NCBI RefSeq assembly: GCF_000800015.1
Contig: NZ_JUGR01000001.1
Location: 2,790,001-2,854,000 of the forward strand
DNA: 64,000 nucleotides
Reading direction: 5' to 3'
DNA from: Terriglobus sp. TAA 43
GTDB taxonomy: Bacteria > Acidobacteriota > Terriglobia > Terriglobales > Acidobacteriaceae
In this document: one piece after another, positions 43,198 to 51,628 of the stretch
Layout of the letters: every line of letters begins with the position of its first letter
How positions within the stretch are numbered: position 1 is the first letter of the stretch
Notes under the pieces: model-generated
Database searches by the model: none
What the model was told of the DNA's origin: nothing
What the model saw: the letters and a program-made list of their open reading frames with translations, nothing else
Position numbers and translations under genes: made by a program

Positions 43198-43512
43198 TCA
43201 GGCGAGTTCTTTCAGATAGGAAAGGTAGTTTTTCCAGACCTTGCGCCGCACTTCTGCGCGGACGAACTTGCCATCGCGATGTGTCTCAATCAACCCAGCG
43301 GATTCCAGTTGGCGCATGTGATGCGATAGCGTTGCCGGATTCATCTCCAGGCATCCGCGCAGATCCATGCAAGTGGAATTTTCCTTGTTTGCAATGCGGC
43401 GAAAGACGGAGAGACGTGTGGGGTCAGCAAGCGCGCGCGTAATGGCGATCATGCTGCGTTCTTCGGTGTTGTGCTGTGTTTCTTCCCGTTCTGTCTTGTC
43501 TTTCTTTGCCAT
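43198..43512 (-). CDS. ArsR-type winged-helix regulator
   Basis: A 104-residue single-domain regulator: ALADPTRLSVFRRIA, then the recognition region LEMNPATLSHHMRQLESAGLIETHRDGKFVRAEV. No cysteine pair of metal-sensing ArsR proteins is evident (lone CMDLRGC cysteines flank helix 3), so a non-metal signal is possible. A charged tail precedes the domain. It lies 18 bp after folK on the same strand and directly before the SDR gene it may control. Confidence 0.9.
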   Translation of the reverse strand: MAKKDKTEREETQHNTEERSMIAITRALADPTRLSVFRRIANKENSTCMDLRGCLEMNPATLSHHMRQLESAGLIETHRDGKFVRAEVRRKVWKNYLSYLKELA

Positions 43513-43530
43513 GGGGGAACCGCCTGCAAT

Positions 43531-44007
43531 TCACGCAGTATACGCGGGCGTGTCCAGTTCCTGCAGAAGCTGACCGACTGTGCGGTGCAGCACGGGGTGC
43601 CTCATTTCCGGCGCAATCGCCGCAAGTGGTTCCAGCACAAAGCGTCGGCGATGCATCTCTGGGTGAGGCAGTGTCAGCTCTGGCGTCTCCATAACGGTGT
43701 CGGCATACAGCAGTAAATCCAGGTCCAGTGTGCGTGGGCCTTTTTCGATGCCATGTGAGCGGTCGCGGCCATGTTCGCGTTCGATTTGTAGCAGCTTTTG
43801 CAGCACGAGCTCAGGTGGCAGTTCTGTTTCGATGAGTGTTGCGCCGTTCACGAACTCGGGCTGATCGGTGTATCCCGCAGGTTCTGTCTCAATCCACGGC
43901 GAGACAGCGATTACGCGGCCAACAGAGGCCAGCGAATGAACGGCGTCCGCGAGAGTGGCCTTGCGGTCACCCAGGTTCGATCCCAATGCGATGGCGGCGA
44001 GAGGCAC
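43531..44007 (-). CDS. folK: HPPK, folate biosynthesis pyrophosphokinase (GTG start)
   Basis: A 158-residue 6-hydroxymethyl-7,8-dihydropterin pyrophosphokinase. GSNLGDR at the N-terminus and the signature region RDRSHGIEKGPRTLDLDLLLY are diagnostic. It transfers pyrophosphate from ATP to the pterin in folate synthesis. It starts with GTG directly at the family's first strand. It follows lpxC by 6 bp and precedes the ArsR-type gene by 18 bp, forming a probable unit. Cytosolic. Confidence 0.95.
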   Translation of the reverse strand: MPLAAIALGSNLGDRKATLADAVHSLASVGRVIAVSPWIETEPAGYTDQPEFVNGATLIETELPPELVLQKLLQIEREHGRDRSHGIEKGPRTLDLDLLLYADTVMETPELTLPHPEMHRRRFVLEPLAAIAPEMRHPVLHRTVGQLLQELDTPAYTA

Positions 44008-44013
44008 GGCGAA

Positions 44014-44946
44014 TCAGGCGTGGACCGGCGTGGCGAACGCGGCGTTCAGGGACGATTCCATGGCGGGCTCTTCGTCAAATTCCGGAGCCAGCTCCCATGC
44101 AGAGCGATCTTTCAGTAGCTTGCTGACCAGCGCAGTGTGCATGGCATGGCCTGCGCGCTCAGCCACCACACGACCCTGAATGCGTCGTCCTGCAAGGGCA
44201 AGATCGCCAATCAGATCCAGTACTTTGTGGCGAACAAACTCGTCGGGGAAACGCAGGGGGCCGTTTTGCACTTTTTTATCGCCAATGATGATGGCACAGG
44301 TGTCGTCCGCGCCGCGGATCAGGCCCATGTTGCGCAACATGGGTTCGTCCTCGCGGAAGCCGAAGGTGCGGGCGGGTGCGATCAGGTCTGCGTAGGCGCC
44401 GGTTTGCAGATCGCCGAGAAAACGCGATGAGCCGATGGGTGCAGGGAAGTCGATGGAGTAATCGATCTGGTAGCCCTTGCCGGGATACACGCCGATGAAC
44501 TTCAGGCCATCCTGGCTCTTTTCAGTGACTTCGACCGGCTTCAGGATGCGGAGATATTCACGGCGGCGGCGCTGCTGTTGGATGCCCACACGCTCGAACG
44601 CCTCGACATAGGGCAGGGATGAGCCATCCAGGATAGGTACTTCCAGGTTGTCGATTTCCACGATGACGTTATCAACACCGCAGCCGATAAAAGCGCTCAG
44701 CAGATGCTCGGTGGTCGAGATCAGGACGCCTTGCCGCATCAGCGATGTTGCGTAGGACACCTTGGCCACATTGCGGCCGTTGGCGGGAATTTCAAAGTTG
44801 TCGAGATCGGTGCGGCGGAAGACGATGCCGGAACCAGGGGCGGCGGGTACAAGTCGCATGGTGACGGGTGCGCCAGAATGCAAACCTACGCCGCTGAAGC
44901 TGACTGGCTCCTGCAACGTGCATTCCCTGTGTGGCGATTGACCCAA
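44014..44946 (-). CDS. lpxC: UDP-3-O-acyl-N-acetylglucosamine deacetylase
   Basis: LpxC, the committed lipid A step. SFSGVGLHSG opens the protein; zinc ligands are in TTEHLLSAF, HKVLDLIGDLAL and the acidic partner Asp there, and GHAMHTAL holds the late His. I favour the TTG at 44946 (310 residues): it follows AGGAG at proper spacing and puts about nine residues before TLQEPVSF, as in E. coli. An in-frame GTG at 45021 is the alternative. Cytosolic. Confidence 0.93.
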   Translation of the reverse strand: MGQSPHRECTLQEPVSFSGVGLHSGAPVTMRLVPAAPGSGIVFRRTDLDNFEIPANGRNVAKVSYATSLMRQGVLISTTEHLLSAFIGCGVDNVIVEIDNLEVPILDGSSLPYVEAFERVGIQQQRRRREYLRILKPVEVTEKSQDGLKFIGVYPGKGYQIDYSIDFPAPIGSSRFLGDLQTGAYADLIAPARTFGFREDEPMLRNMGLIRGADDTCAIIIGDKKVQNGPLRFPDEFVRHKVLDLIGDLALAGRRIQGRVVAERAGHAMHTALVSKLLKDRSAWELAPEFDEEPAMESSLNAAFATPVHA

Positions 44947-45098
44947 ATCCAACGCTCCTGATCCAACTTGGAGAATGCAGCGTGGGGCGCGCTGCAAAAC
45001 CCGGCGAAGGACAGCGTACACCTATTTGGGAAAACGCAAGTGTGTCTGATTGGACACAGTTTTCGATTACATGCCAGGACCAGACGTAGAATCGGGCC

Positions 45099-46277
45099 AT
45101 GTCTTCCGATCCGCACCTGCAAAGCGTCCTGACTGAAACCAGCGACCGATGGCTTGCCCGTTTGCGCGAGCTGGTCGAGTGCGAGTCGCCCACGGAAGAC
45201 GCAGCGGCGGTGAACCGCGCGATGGATATGGCGATTGCCTGGGCGGAGGAGCTTGGCGGGCGTGTGGTGCGCCATCCGCAGACCGGCTATGGAGATGTCG
45301 TTGAGCTTTGGTTTGGGGAGCATGCCGCTGGCTGTAAGCCATTGATGTTATTGGGGCATCTGGACACAGTCTGGCCGAGGGTAACGCTTGCGGGCATGCC
45401 GTGGCGTCAGGAAGCCGACGCGCAGGGACGGATGCGACTGTGGGGACCGGGCGTTCTGGATATGAAGGCCGGAGTCATTATGGCGCTGGCTGCGATGGAG
45501 GCGGTCCAGCAAAACGGAGGCCTTTCGCGACCTGTTGTGCTGCTGCTGAACCCGGATGAGGAGACCGGATCAGAGGTTTCGCGGCCTCATACGGAGCGGA
45601 TTGCGCATGATTGTGAGGCGGTTTTCGTGCTGGAACCGGCGCAGGGATTGCCGGGTACCGCGGACGATGCCGCCTACAAAACGGCGCGAAAGGGCGTCGG
45701 GCAATATCGGCTGGATGTGACCGGCTTGGCCTCGCATTCCGGGGTGGATTTCACGCGCGGACGTTCGGCGGTGCTGGAGCTGGCCCGCCTGCTGTTGAAG
45801 GTGGAGCAGTTCACGGACCTGGAGACGGGGCTGACAGTGAATCCTGGCGTGATTGGCGGCGGAACGCGGTCAAACGTGATTGCCGCGCATGCCTGGGCTG
45901 AGGTGGATGTTCGCATTGCGCGGGCAGCGGATGCGGAACGTGTTGATCGGTTTTTTCACGGGCTTACCGTCGATGATCCTGCCTGCTCGTTGCAGGTGAG
46001 TGGAGGCATCAATCGTCCGCCGATGGAGCGTGGCGAGGGAACGGTGCGTTTGTTCGAGCAGGCTCGTTCGCTGGCCGCGTCATTGGGTATGGAGTTGAAG
46101 GAAGCAGCCACAGGCGGTGGATCGGACGGCAATTTCACAGCGGGCATTGGCGTGCCAACGCTGGATGGAATGGGGGCCGTGGGAGAAGGCGCACATGCGG
46201 CGCATGAGTCCCTGTTGCTGGATCATTTGCTGCCGCGCACGGTGTTGTTGGCGGCCATGATCGCTTCCAGTGAATAG
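45099..46277 (+). CDS. M20-family metallopeptidase (carboxypeptidase G2-like)
   Basis: A 392-residue dizinc hydrolase. Ligands fit the family: His87 and Asp89 in LLGHLDTVWP, Asp121 in LDMKAG, the catalytic Glu154 and ligand Glu155 in NPDEETGS, Glu179 in LEPAQG, and a late His in GEGAHAAHES. The lid domain interrupts the catalytic domain as usual (about 190-300). The closest theme is glutamate carboxypeptidase. No signal peptide is evident, so cytosolic. It stands alone in a divergent gap with lpxC. Confidence 0.92.
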   Translation: MSSDPHLQSVLTETSDRWLARLRELVECESPTEDAAAVNRAMDMAIAWAEELGGRVVRHPQTGYGDVVELWFGEHAAGCKPLMLLGHLDTVWPRVTLAGMPWRQEADAQGRMRLWGPGVLDMKAGVIMALAAMEAVQQNGGLSRPVVLLLNPDEETGSEVSRPHTERIAHDCEAVFVLEPAQGLPGTADDAAYKTARKGVGQYRLDVTGLASHSGVDFTRGRSAVLELARLLLKVEQFTDLETGLTVNPGVIGGGTRSNVIAAHAWAEVDVRIARAADAERVDRFFHGLTVDDPACSLQVSGGINRPPMERGEGTVRLFEQARSLAASLGMELKEAATGGGSDGNFTAGIGVPTLDGMGAVGEGAHAAHESLLLDHLLPRTVLLAAMIASSE

Positions 46278-46410
46278 GTAGCCCCGGTGCCGCTAGGTGC
46301 CCGGCCTTCAGACCCAATGGCTTGCCGGGATACAATGAACGACGGGACTTTGAAAGCCTTCCGCACGCATATTCCCAACAGTTCAAGGTAAGACATTAGG
46401 AGTTTTCACC

Positions 46411-46971
46411 ATGGCGATTCCTGCCACCCAGATGCGCCCCGGCATGGTCATCAAGCACAACGAGAAGCTGCACTCGGTTTTCTCGGTTGAGCACCGCACC
46501 CCCGGCAACCTCCGCGCCTTCATCCAGGCAAAGCTGCGCAACCTGGAATCCGGCGCCATGTTTGAGCACCGCTTCCGCTCTGGCGACGCGATTGATCGCG
46601 TCATTGTCGACGATGTTGCGATGGAGTTTCTCTATCAGGACGGCGAAGAGTACGTCTTCATGAACATGGCGGACTTCGAACAGACCTCGCTGGGCCGCGA
46701 CATCCTGGGCGATGCCGTGGACTACATGCTGCCGAACATTAAGGTGGACATCAGCTTCATCGACGGCAAGCCGGTGGGTGTGGAACTGCCCAACGTGGTT
46801 GAGATGACCGTTGTGGAGACGGAGCCGGGCATTAAGTCCGCAACTGCTTCGTCCGTGACCAAGCCTGCCAAGACGGAGACTGGCCTGATTGTTCAGGTGC
46901 CGCCGTTCATCAACGAAGGCGAGAAGATCCGCATCGATACGGCTGAAGGCGCATACATGAGCCGCGCGTAA
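46411..46971 (+). CDS. efp: Translation elongation factor P
   Basis: A 186-residue EF-P with the KOW-like N-domain and two OB-fold domains, including YVFMNMADFEQTSL and the C-terminal signature region TGLIVQVPPFINEGEKIRIDT. It rescues ribosomes stalled on polyproline. The tip loop reads RTPGNLRAF: the residue aligned with the modified Lys34 of E. coli (or Arg32 in rhamnosylated forms) is Asn33. That would exclude the known lysine and arginine modifications at this position. Monocistronic; a terminator follows. Confidence 0.95.
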   Translation: MAIPATQMRPGMVIKHNEKLHSVFSVEHRTPGNLRAFIQAKLRNLESGAMFEHRFRSGDAIDRVIVDDVAMEFLYQDGEEYVFMNMADFEQTSLGRDILGDAVDYMLPNIKVDISFIDGKPVGVELPNVVEMTVVETEPGIKSATASSVTKPAKTETGLIVQVPPFINEGEKIRIDTAEGAYMSRA

Positions 46972-46996
46972 GCACGGCAGAAGAGAGATACGAGAG

Positions 46997-47021
46997 GGCT
47001 GCGCACATCGCGCAGCCTTTT
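46997..47021 (+). terminator. Terminator after efp
   Basis: GGCTGCG (46997-47003) pairs with CGCAGCC (47011-47017) and is followed by TTTT. Confidence 0.8.
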
Positions 47022-47043
47022 CGCTTTCTGGAGGTCAGTTCCT

Positions 47044-47880
47044 GTGTGGTCATTGTCTCGTGTGTCTTCACTTGCAGCCTGTTTTCTTGTCGCAACGTCA
47101 GGCATTGCCCAGCAGCAGACACCTCCCGGCGGCAATCCTCTTCCCTGGGCCGCTGTTTCGATCCACCCGGCTGATCCTTCGGTTACGAACATCCATTGGG
47201 GTGATCAGCCGAACGGTATCTCCTTCCAAGGCGTCGGTCTGAAGATGCTTATCTCGCAGGCTTATAACTTCAACGTGGCTACATTTCGTGACGACGAAAT
47301 TGAAGGCTTGCCTGCATGGGCAACCTCAACTCGTTACGATGTTCTTGCGCGAGTGGATCCAGACGATCAAAAGGCGTTCCAAAAGCTCTCAAATCTGTCG
47401 ATACAGGAAGTTGTTGCCGCCTATGCTGCTCGTCAAACGACTGGCGAGATGTTGATGGAGCAAGCTTTGCTGGCAGACCGGTTCCATCTTAAGGCGCATT
47501 GGGAGCAGCGAGAACGAAGCGTGTATGTGCTGACAGTCGCGAAGAGTGGCGTACGGATGTCGCCTGCGGCGGATCCAAAACATGGCAGCGTGAGTTTTGA
47601 CCCCGGAAAGCTCGCAGCCGAAGGAATCCCTGTGTCATTCATCGCAAGTGTGCTTGCTTCCCATGTGCAGCGAACCGTGATCGACAAGACCGGCTTGAAA
47701 GGCCAGTATGACTTCGATCTACACTTCGCCTCAGAGAGTATGACTGCCGCAAGCAGCACAAGCGGTGAGCCTGACTTCTTCACCGCAGTGCAGGAGCAGC
47801 TTGGCCTGAAATTGCAGAGCAGTAAAGCGCAGGTTCCGGTATTGGTAATTGACCATGTCGAGCCACCCACACCAAACTGA
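47044..47880 (+). CDS. TIGR03435 family exported protein, copy 1 (GTG start)
   Basis: A 278-residue exported protein of the Acidobacteria-enriched TIGR03435 family. The signal ends near GIAQQ (24). Motifs shared with the next gene include LISQAYNFNVATFRDDEIEGLPAWA, LMEQALLADRFHLKAHW and VIDKTGLKGQYDFDLHF. The GTG start is supported by GGAGG upstream. No function is established. It lies 23 bp before its paralogue, so the pair is probably one operon. Confidence 0.85.
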   Translation: MWSLSRVSSLAACFLVATSGIAQQQTPPGGNPLPWAAVSIHPADPSVTNIHWGDQPNGISFQGVGLKMLISQAYNFNVATFRDDEIEGLPAWATSTRYDVLARVDPDDQKAFQKLSNLSIQEVVAAYAARQTTGEMLMEQALLADRFHLKAHWEQRERSVYVLTVAKSGVRMSPAADPKHGSVSFDPGKLAAEGIPVSFIASVLASHVQRTVIDKTGLKGQYDFDLHFASESMTAASSTSGEPDFFTAVQEQLGLKLQSSKAQVPVLVIDHVEPPTPN

Positions 47881-47903
47881 GCAGTGTTCAGGAGTGCTTG
47901 AGC

Positions 47904-48776
47904 ATGATGATTCCCCCTCTGTATCGAATAGTTGGTAATGCTGTGTTCACTACGATGACACTTGGTTGCATCAGCATCACGCTGGCTGCCCAAACGCAAC
48001 AGACGTCGCCGCCGGGTGGCGCACCCTTGCAGTGGATGGCCGTGTCCATTCACCAGATGGACCCGGCGCATGAGAACAATGCTTCGGCAAGCGATCAGGC
48101 GAACGGCCTCTCGGAGAAGGGCGCGCCGTTGGCGTCGTTGATTTCGCAGGCCTATAACTTCGGCATCATGCCCATGCGTGACGATGAGGTGGAAGGTCTG
48201 CCAGGTTGGGCCAAGTCCGCGCGATATGACGTTGAGGCGCGCGTTGCTCCTGAGGACGTGCCTGCATACAAGAAGCTTTCTGACCTGTCGACGGCAGATA
48301 CGATCACTGCATTCAAGACGCGCACCTACACCGGACAGATGCTGATGGAGCAGCAACTGCTCATCGAACGCTTCCACTTGAAGATGCATTGGACCACTGG
48401 CGAACGCAACGTGTACATGCTGACCGAAGCCAAGGGCGGCGCAAAGGTGAAGACGACCGAGTCTGATCCGAATCATGGGACGCTCTCATTCTCCTCGGGC
48501 AAGATCAATGGCAAGGCGGTACCGATTGTGTTCTTCGCGTCCATTTTGGAGATGCCGGCAGACAGAAAGATCGTGGACAAGACAGGACTGACTGGCTCGT
48601 ATGACATGGACCTGCACTTCTCATCGTCCAATCTTGGAGCGACCAGCAACACGGACAGCAACGATCCAGACCTCTTCACGGCGCTGCAGGAGCAGCTTGG
48701 GTTGAAGCTGCAGCCCGCGAAGATGACAATCCCGATCCTCGTCGTCGATCACATCGACCCGCCTTCAGACAACTAG
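47904..48776 (+). CDS. TIGR03435 family exported protein, copy 2
   Basis: A 290-residue paralogue of the preceding gene with the same signal-peptide and motif order: LISQAYNFGIMPMRDDEVEGLPGWAKSARYDV, MLMEQQLLIERFHLKMHW and IVDKTGLTGSYDMDLHF. I use ATG 47904 because AGGAG lies nine bases upstream; an in-frame TTG at 47898 is weaker. Tandem duplication followed by moderate divergence is the simplest history. Function unknown. Confidence 0.85.
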   Translation: MMIPPLYRIVGNAVFTTMTLGCISITLAAQTQQTSPPGGAPLQWMAVSIHQMDPAHENNASASDQANGLSEKGAPLASLISQAYNFGIMPMRDDEVEGLPGWAKSARYDVEARVAPEDVPAYKKLSDLSTADTITAFKTRTYTGQMLMEQQLLIERFHLKMHWTTGERNVYMLTEAKGGAKVKTTESDPNHGTLSFSSGKINGKAVPIVFFASILEMPADRKIVDKTGLTGSYDMDLHFSSSNLGATSNTDSNDPDLFTALQEQLGLKLQPAKMTIPILVVDHIDPPSDN

Positions 48777-48787
48777 CGACAAAGAAA

Positions 48788-48821
48788 CGGAAAGGGCACG
48801 GAAGCGTCCGTGCCCTTTCCG
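48788..48821. terminator. Bidirectional terminator between TIGR03435 and hisS
   Basis: A perfect 15-bp stem (48788-48802 with 48807-48821) and a 4-nt loop lie between converging genes. Confidence 0.88.
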
Positions 48822-48838
48822 TTCGCTGCTTGTTGCTC

Positions 48839-50182
48839 TTACTTCTTCAATGCGGTAACAAGATCGGCGAAGGCTACCTTGTTTTGTTCGCCGCCAGCAA
48901 AGTGCTTCACGGTTGCGGTCTTTGCGGCTACTTCGTCTTCACCCAGGATGATGATGGTGCGGGCAATGCGGTCTGCATTCTCGAAGCTCTTCTTCAGACG
49001 GAAGTTGCCGTCGCCCACTTCCGCTTCCAATCCGGCAGCGCGTAGCGAACGTGCCAGTGCCAGTGCGGCAGGATTCTGCGCAGTGGAGAGAGGTGCAATG
49101 TACGCGTCGATCTTTGCTGCTGCTGGTTCGCCTTCAGCCACTGCACGCGACTCTTCCAGTGCCTGCAGCGTCAGGATCAAGCGGTCTTCACCAATCGCAA
49201 AGCCGATGCCGGGAGCCTTGGGGCCGCCAAGCATTTCGCTCAGGCCGTCATAACGACCTCCGCCCAGCAGCGCGTTCTGCGTGCCGAGACCCAGATCGAC
49301 GGTGAACTCAAACGTGGTGCGCGTGTAGTAATCCAGTCCGCGCACGAGGCGTGGATTGACCTCATAGGGAACGCCGCAGGCATCCAACGCAGCCTTTACC
49401 TGTACAAAGTGTTCCGTGGAAGCTTCGTCGAGGTAGTCGGCAATCTTCGGCAGCGCGTTGATGATCTCCTGGTCGGCCTCGTCCTTGCTGTCCAGCACGC
49501 GCAACGGATTCGTCTCCGCGCGGCGTTGATTGTCCGGGCACATCTTGTCCTTCACCGGAGCCAGAGCTTCACGCAGCGCTGCGATGTAGCGCGGACGATC
49601 TGTCGCAGAGCCGACGGAGTTCAGGTGCAACTTCCATCCCTTGTATTCATTCGCTGCCGAGGCGCGCGGAATGCCGAGTTCATCCAGCAGCGTGGCCAGC
49701 ATCTCCAGCACTTCCGCATCGCGCAACGCAGATTCGCTGCCAGACGTTGCGGGGCCAATGACTTCGGCACCGATCTGAAAGAACTGACGATAGCGTCCCT
49801 TTTGCGGACGCTCGCGACGGAACATGGGGCCAATGTAATAAAGCTTTTGCAGCTGACCGGTGTCGCCGAGCTTGTGTTCAATGTAGGCGCGGACCACGCC
49901 TGCGGTGTTTTCCGGGCGTAGCGTTAACGACTGCGCCTTCTCGCTGGCAGCACGTGCGCGGTCTTCCCACGTGTACATCTCTTTGCTGACGATGTCGGTT
50001 TCTTCACCCACGCCGCGTGCAAACAGTTCCGTTGCTTCCAATACGGGCGTGCGTATTTCACCAAAGTTGTAGCGGGCAAAGACGGCGCGAACGGTGCTTT
50101 CCACGCGGTTCCACAATGCAGTTTCAGGGGGAAGCAGATCGCGTGTGCCGCGGATTGCTTTCACGATAGAAGCCATAGTCAT
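48839..50182 (-). CDS. hisS: Histidyl-tRNA synthetase
   Basis: A 447-residue class II synthetase. AIRGTRDLLPPETALW begins the catalytic core; MFRRERPQKGRYRQFFQIGAEVIG is motif 2; GLDYYTRTTFEF is the histidine-A region; GGGRYDGL and GFAIGEDRLIL follow. A typical HisS anticodon-binding domain ends the protein. The start is ATG 50182, with an ATG two codons later as alternative. Cytosolic; no linked gene. Confidence 0.96.
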   Translation of the reverse strand: MTMASIVKAIRGTRDLLPPETALWNRVESTVRAVFARYNFGEIRTPVLEATELFARGVGEETDIVSKEMYTWEDRARAASEKAQSLTLRPENTAGVVRAYIEHKLGDTGQLQKLYYIGPMFRRERPQKGRYRQFFQIGAEVIGPATSGSESALRDAEVLEMLATLLDELGIPRASAANEYKGWKLHLNSVGSATDRPRYIAALREALAPVKDKMCPDNQRRAETNPLRVLDSKDEADQEIINALPKIADYLDEASTEHFVQVKAALDACGVPYEVNPRLVRGLDYYTRTTFEFTVDLGLGTQNALLGGGRYDGLSEMLGGPKAPGIGFAIGEDRLILTLQALEESRAVAEGEPAAAKIDAYIAPLSTAQNPAALALARSLRAAGLEAEVGDGNFRLKKSFENADRIARTIIILGEDEVAAKTATVKHFAGGEQNKVAFADLVTALKK

Positions 50183-50455
50183 TAGTTTATCGGAGCTTAC
50201 ACTGCGCGATTTTTGCAGCCGACATGAACTGTTTTCTTAAGCTGTGCGTGTGTTTGTGTCGATGAAGAAGACAGAGAGAAGAAACTAGCAGTATCAAAAT
50301 CTGCTCATGCCTGAAAACTTCCTCTTGCTATTGCACTAAACACGGTGCACCATATTGCTGTGTTCGCATCCGATGTGTTTTCATTGGCCACCTGCAACAC
50401 GCGCAAAGAAGATGTTGCATCCTACCCATCATCGGTAGCGGAGGTTTTGTAGACC
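50183..50455. other. Divergent gap between hisS and the histone-like gene
   Basis: About 270 bp, relatively AT-rich for this genome, with no tRNA or small ORF that I can support. GGAGG at 50440-50444 is the ribosome site of the plus-strand gene. No promoter hexamers stand out. Confidence 0.4.
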
Positions 50456-51469
50456 ATGATGTCTGATGAAGATCTGAAGTATTACGCAGCGGCGCACGAC
50501 GACTATGAGCCAGAGCTCGACGACGAAGACGAAGAAGACGACGAAGACTTCGACGACGACGAAGACGAAGAAGACGAAGTGACCACCACCTCGGACGATG
50601 ACGACCGCACGTTGGACGATGAGGAAGATGACATCGACGATGAGCCAGATACCGACGATGACACCGACAGCGAAGGCGCAGACCGTCTGCTTCACAGCGA
50701 GCATCACGCGGAACAGGCCACGCTGAAGGCATCACCTTCGTCGCAGGCCGATCCTTACACACCCGCAGACAGCGAATCGGTAGAGCCGGAAGAGAGCGCA
50801 GCCGAAGTTTCGGTTGGAGTAGCGCTGACCTCCGCAGCGGCTGCCGTGAAGAAGGCTCCTGCAAAGAAAGCTGTTGCGAAAAAGGCTCCGGCCAAGAAGG
50901 CAGTCGCGAAGAAAGCCGCAGCACCTGCAGCGAAGAAGGCTGCTAAGAAAGCAGCGACGAAGACCGTAGCCAAGAAGGCCGCAAAGAAATCTCCCCCACC
51001 CGCAGCAAAGAAAGCAGCCAAGAAGGTAGCAAAGAAGGCCGCGAAGAAAGCAGCGAAAAAGGTGGCGGTGAAAAAGTCAGCACCCGCAAAGAAGACCACG
51101 GCAAAGAAAGCCACCGCGAAAAAGGCGGCAGCGAAGAAAACCGTGGCCAAGAAAGTAGCGGGAGCTAAGAAGTCTGCCACGAAATCGTCTGTGACGAAGC
51201 GTGGCGGCAACGTCGCCATTAAGAAGGCGGCGAAATCCAACCAGCGAGGAAAATCCTTGGCAACCAAGAAGGCACCTGCAAAGAAGGCCGCGGCAAAGAA
51301 GACTGCCGTGAAGAAGGCTCCGGCGAAGAAGGCCGCAGCGAAGAAGACTGTTGCGAAGAAGGCTCCGGCAAAGAAGGCAGCAGCGAAGAAGACTGTTGCA
51401 AAGAAGGCCGTTAAGAAGGCTGTTAAGAAGGCCGCCAAGAAGACCGCAACCAAGAAGGCCGCTAAGTAG
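50456..51469 (+). CDS. Histone H1-like protein with an acidic N-domain and Ala/Lys-rich tail
   Basis: A 337-residue protein of extreme composition. Residues about 14-75 are mostly Asp and Glu; from about 120 to the end it consists of short AAKK, PAKKA and TVAKKA units as in H1-like bacterial proteins. The basic tail probably binds DNA nonspecifically; the acidic part may mask or modulate it. Codon repetition makes an Ala/Phe-rich open frame on the other strand, which is not a gene. GGAGG precedes the start. A terminator follows. Tail length is likely variable between strains. Confidence 0.85.
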   Translation: MMSDEDLKYYAAAHDDYEPELDDEDEEDDEDFDDDEDEEDEVTTTSDDDDRTLDDEEDDIDDEPDTDDDTDSEGADRLLHSEHHAEQATLKASPSSQADPYTPADSESVEPEESAAEVSVGVALTSAAAAVKKAPAKKAVAKKAPAKKAVAKKAAAPAAKKAAKKAATKTVAKKAAKKSPPPAAKKAAKKVAKKAAKKAAKKVAVKKSAPAKKTTAKKATAKKAAAKKTVAKKVAGAKKSATKSSVTKRGGNVAIKKAAKSNQRGKSLATKKAPAKKAAAKKTAVKKAPAKKAAAKKTVAKKAPAKKAAAKKTVAKKAVKKAVKKAAKKTATKKAAK

Positions 51470-51525
51470 TTCGGCCCTTCTCCTAACCGCAGACGGGTAA
51501 CCGGCTGCACGTAGTTAAGGCAAGC

Positions 51526-51566
51526 AAAAAGGCCCGGCTCCTCTTCGTGAGGCTCCGGGCCTTTTT
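51526..51566 (+). terminator. Terminator after the histone-like gene
   Basis: GGCCCGG (51531-51537) pairs with CCGGGCC (51555-51561), with an inner CCTC/GAGG hairpin, and is flanked by A5 and T5 runs. It also suits the converging GNAT gene. Confidence 0.88.
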
Positions 51567-51628
51567 GCGTCTGCAGATAAGTCCGGCGGACTGCTTGTTC
51601 CTGATCGGAAAGATTTTTGGCTACGGTG

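Noticed and set aside
50820-51469. Dense direct DNA repeats that could suggest a CRISPR or satellite array
   Set aside because: The units are irregular multiples of three within a good reading frame with Ala/Lys coding; there are no spacers.
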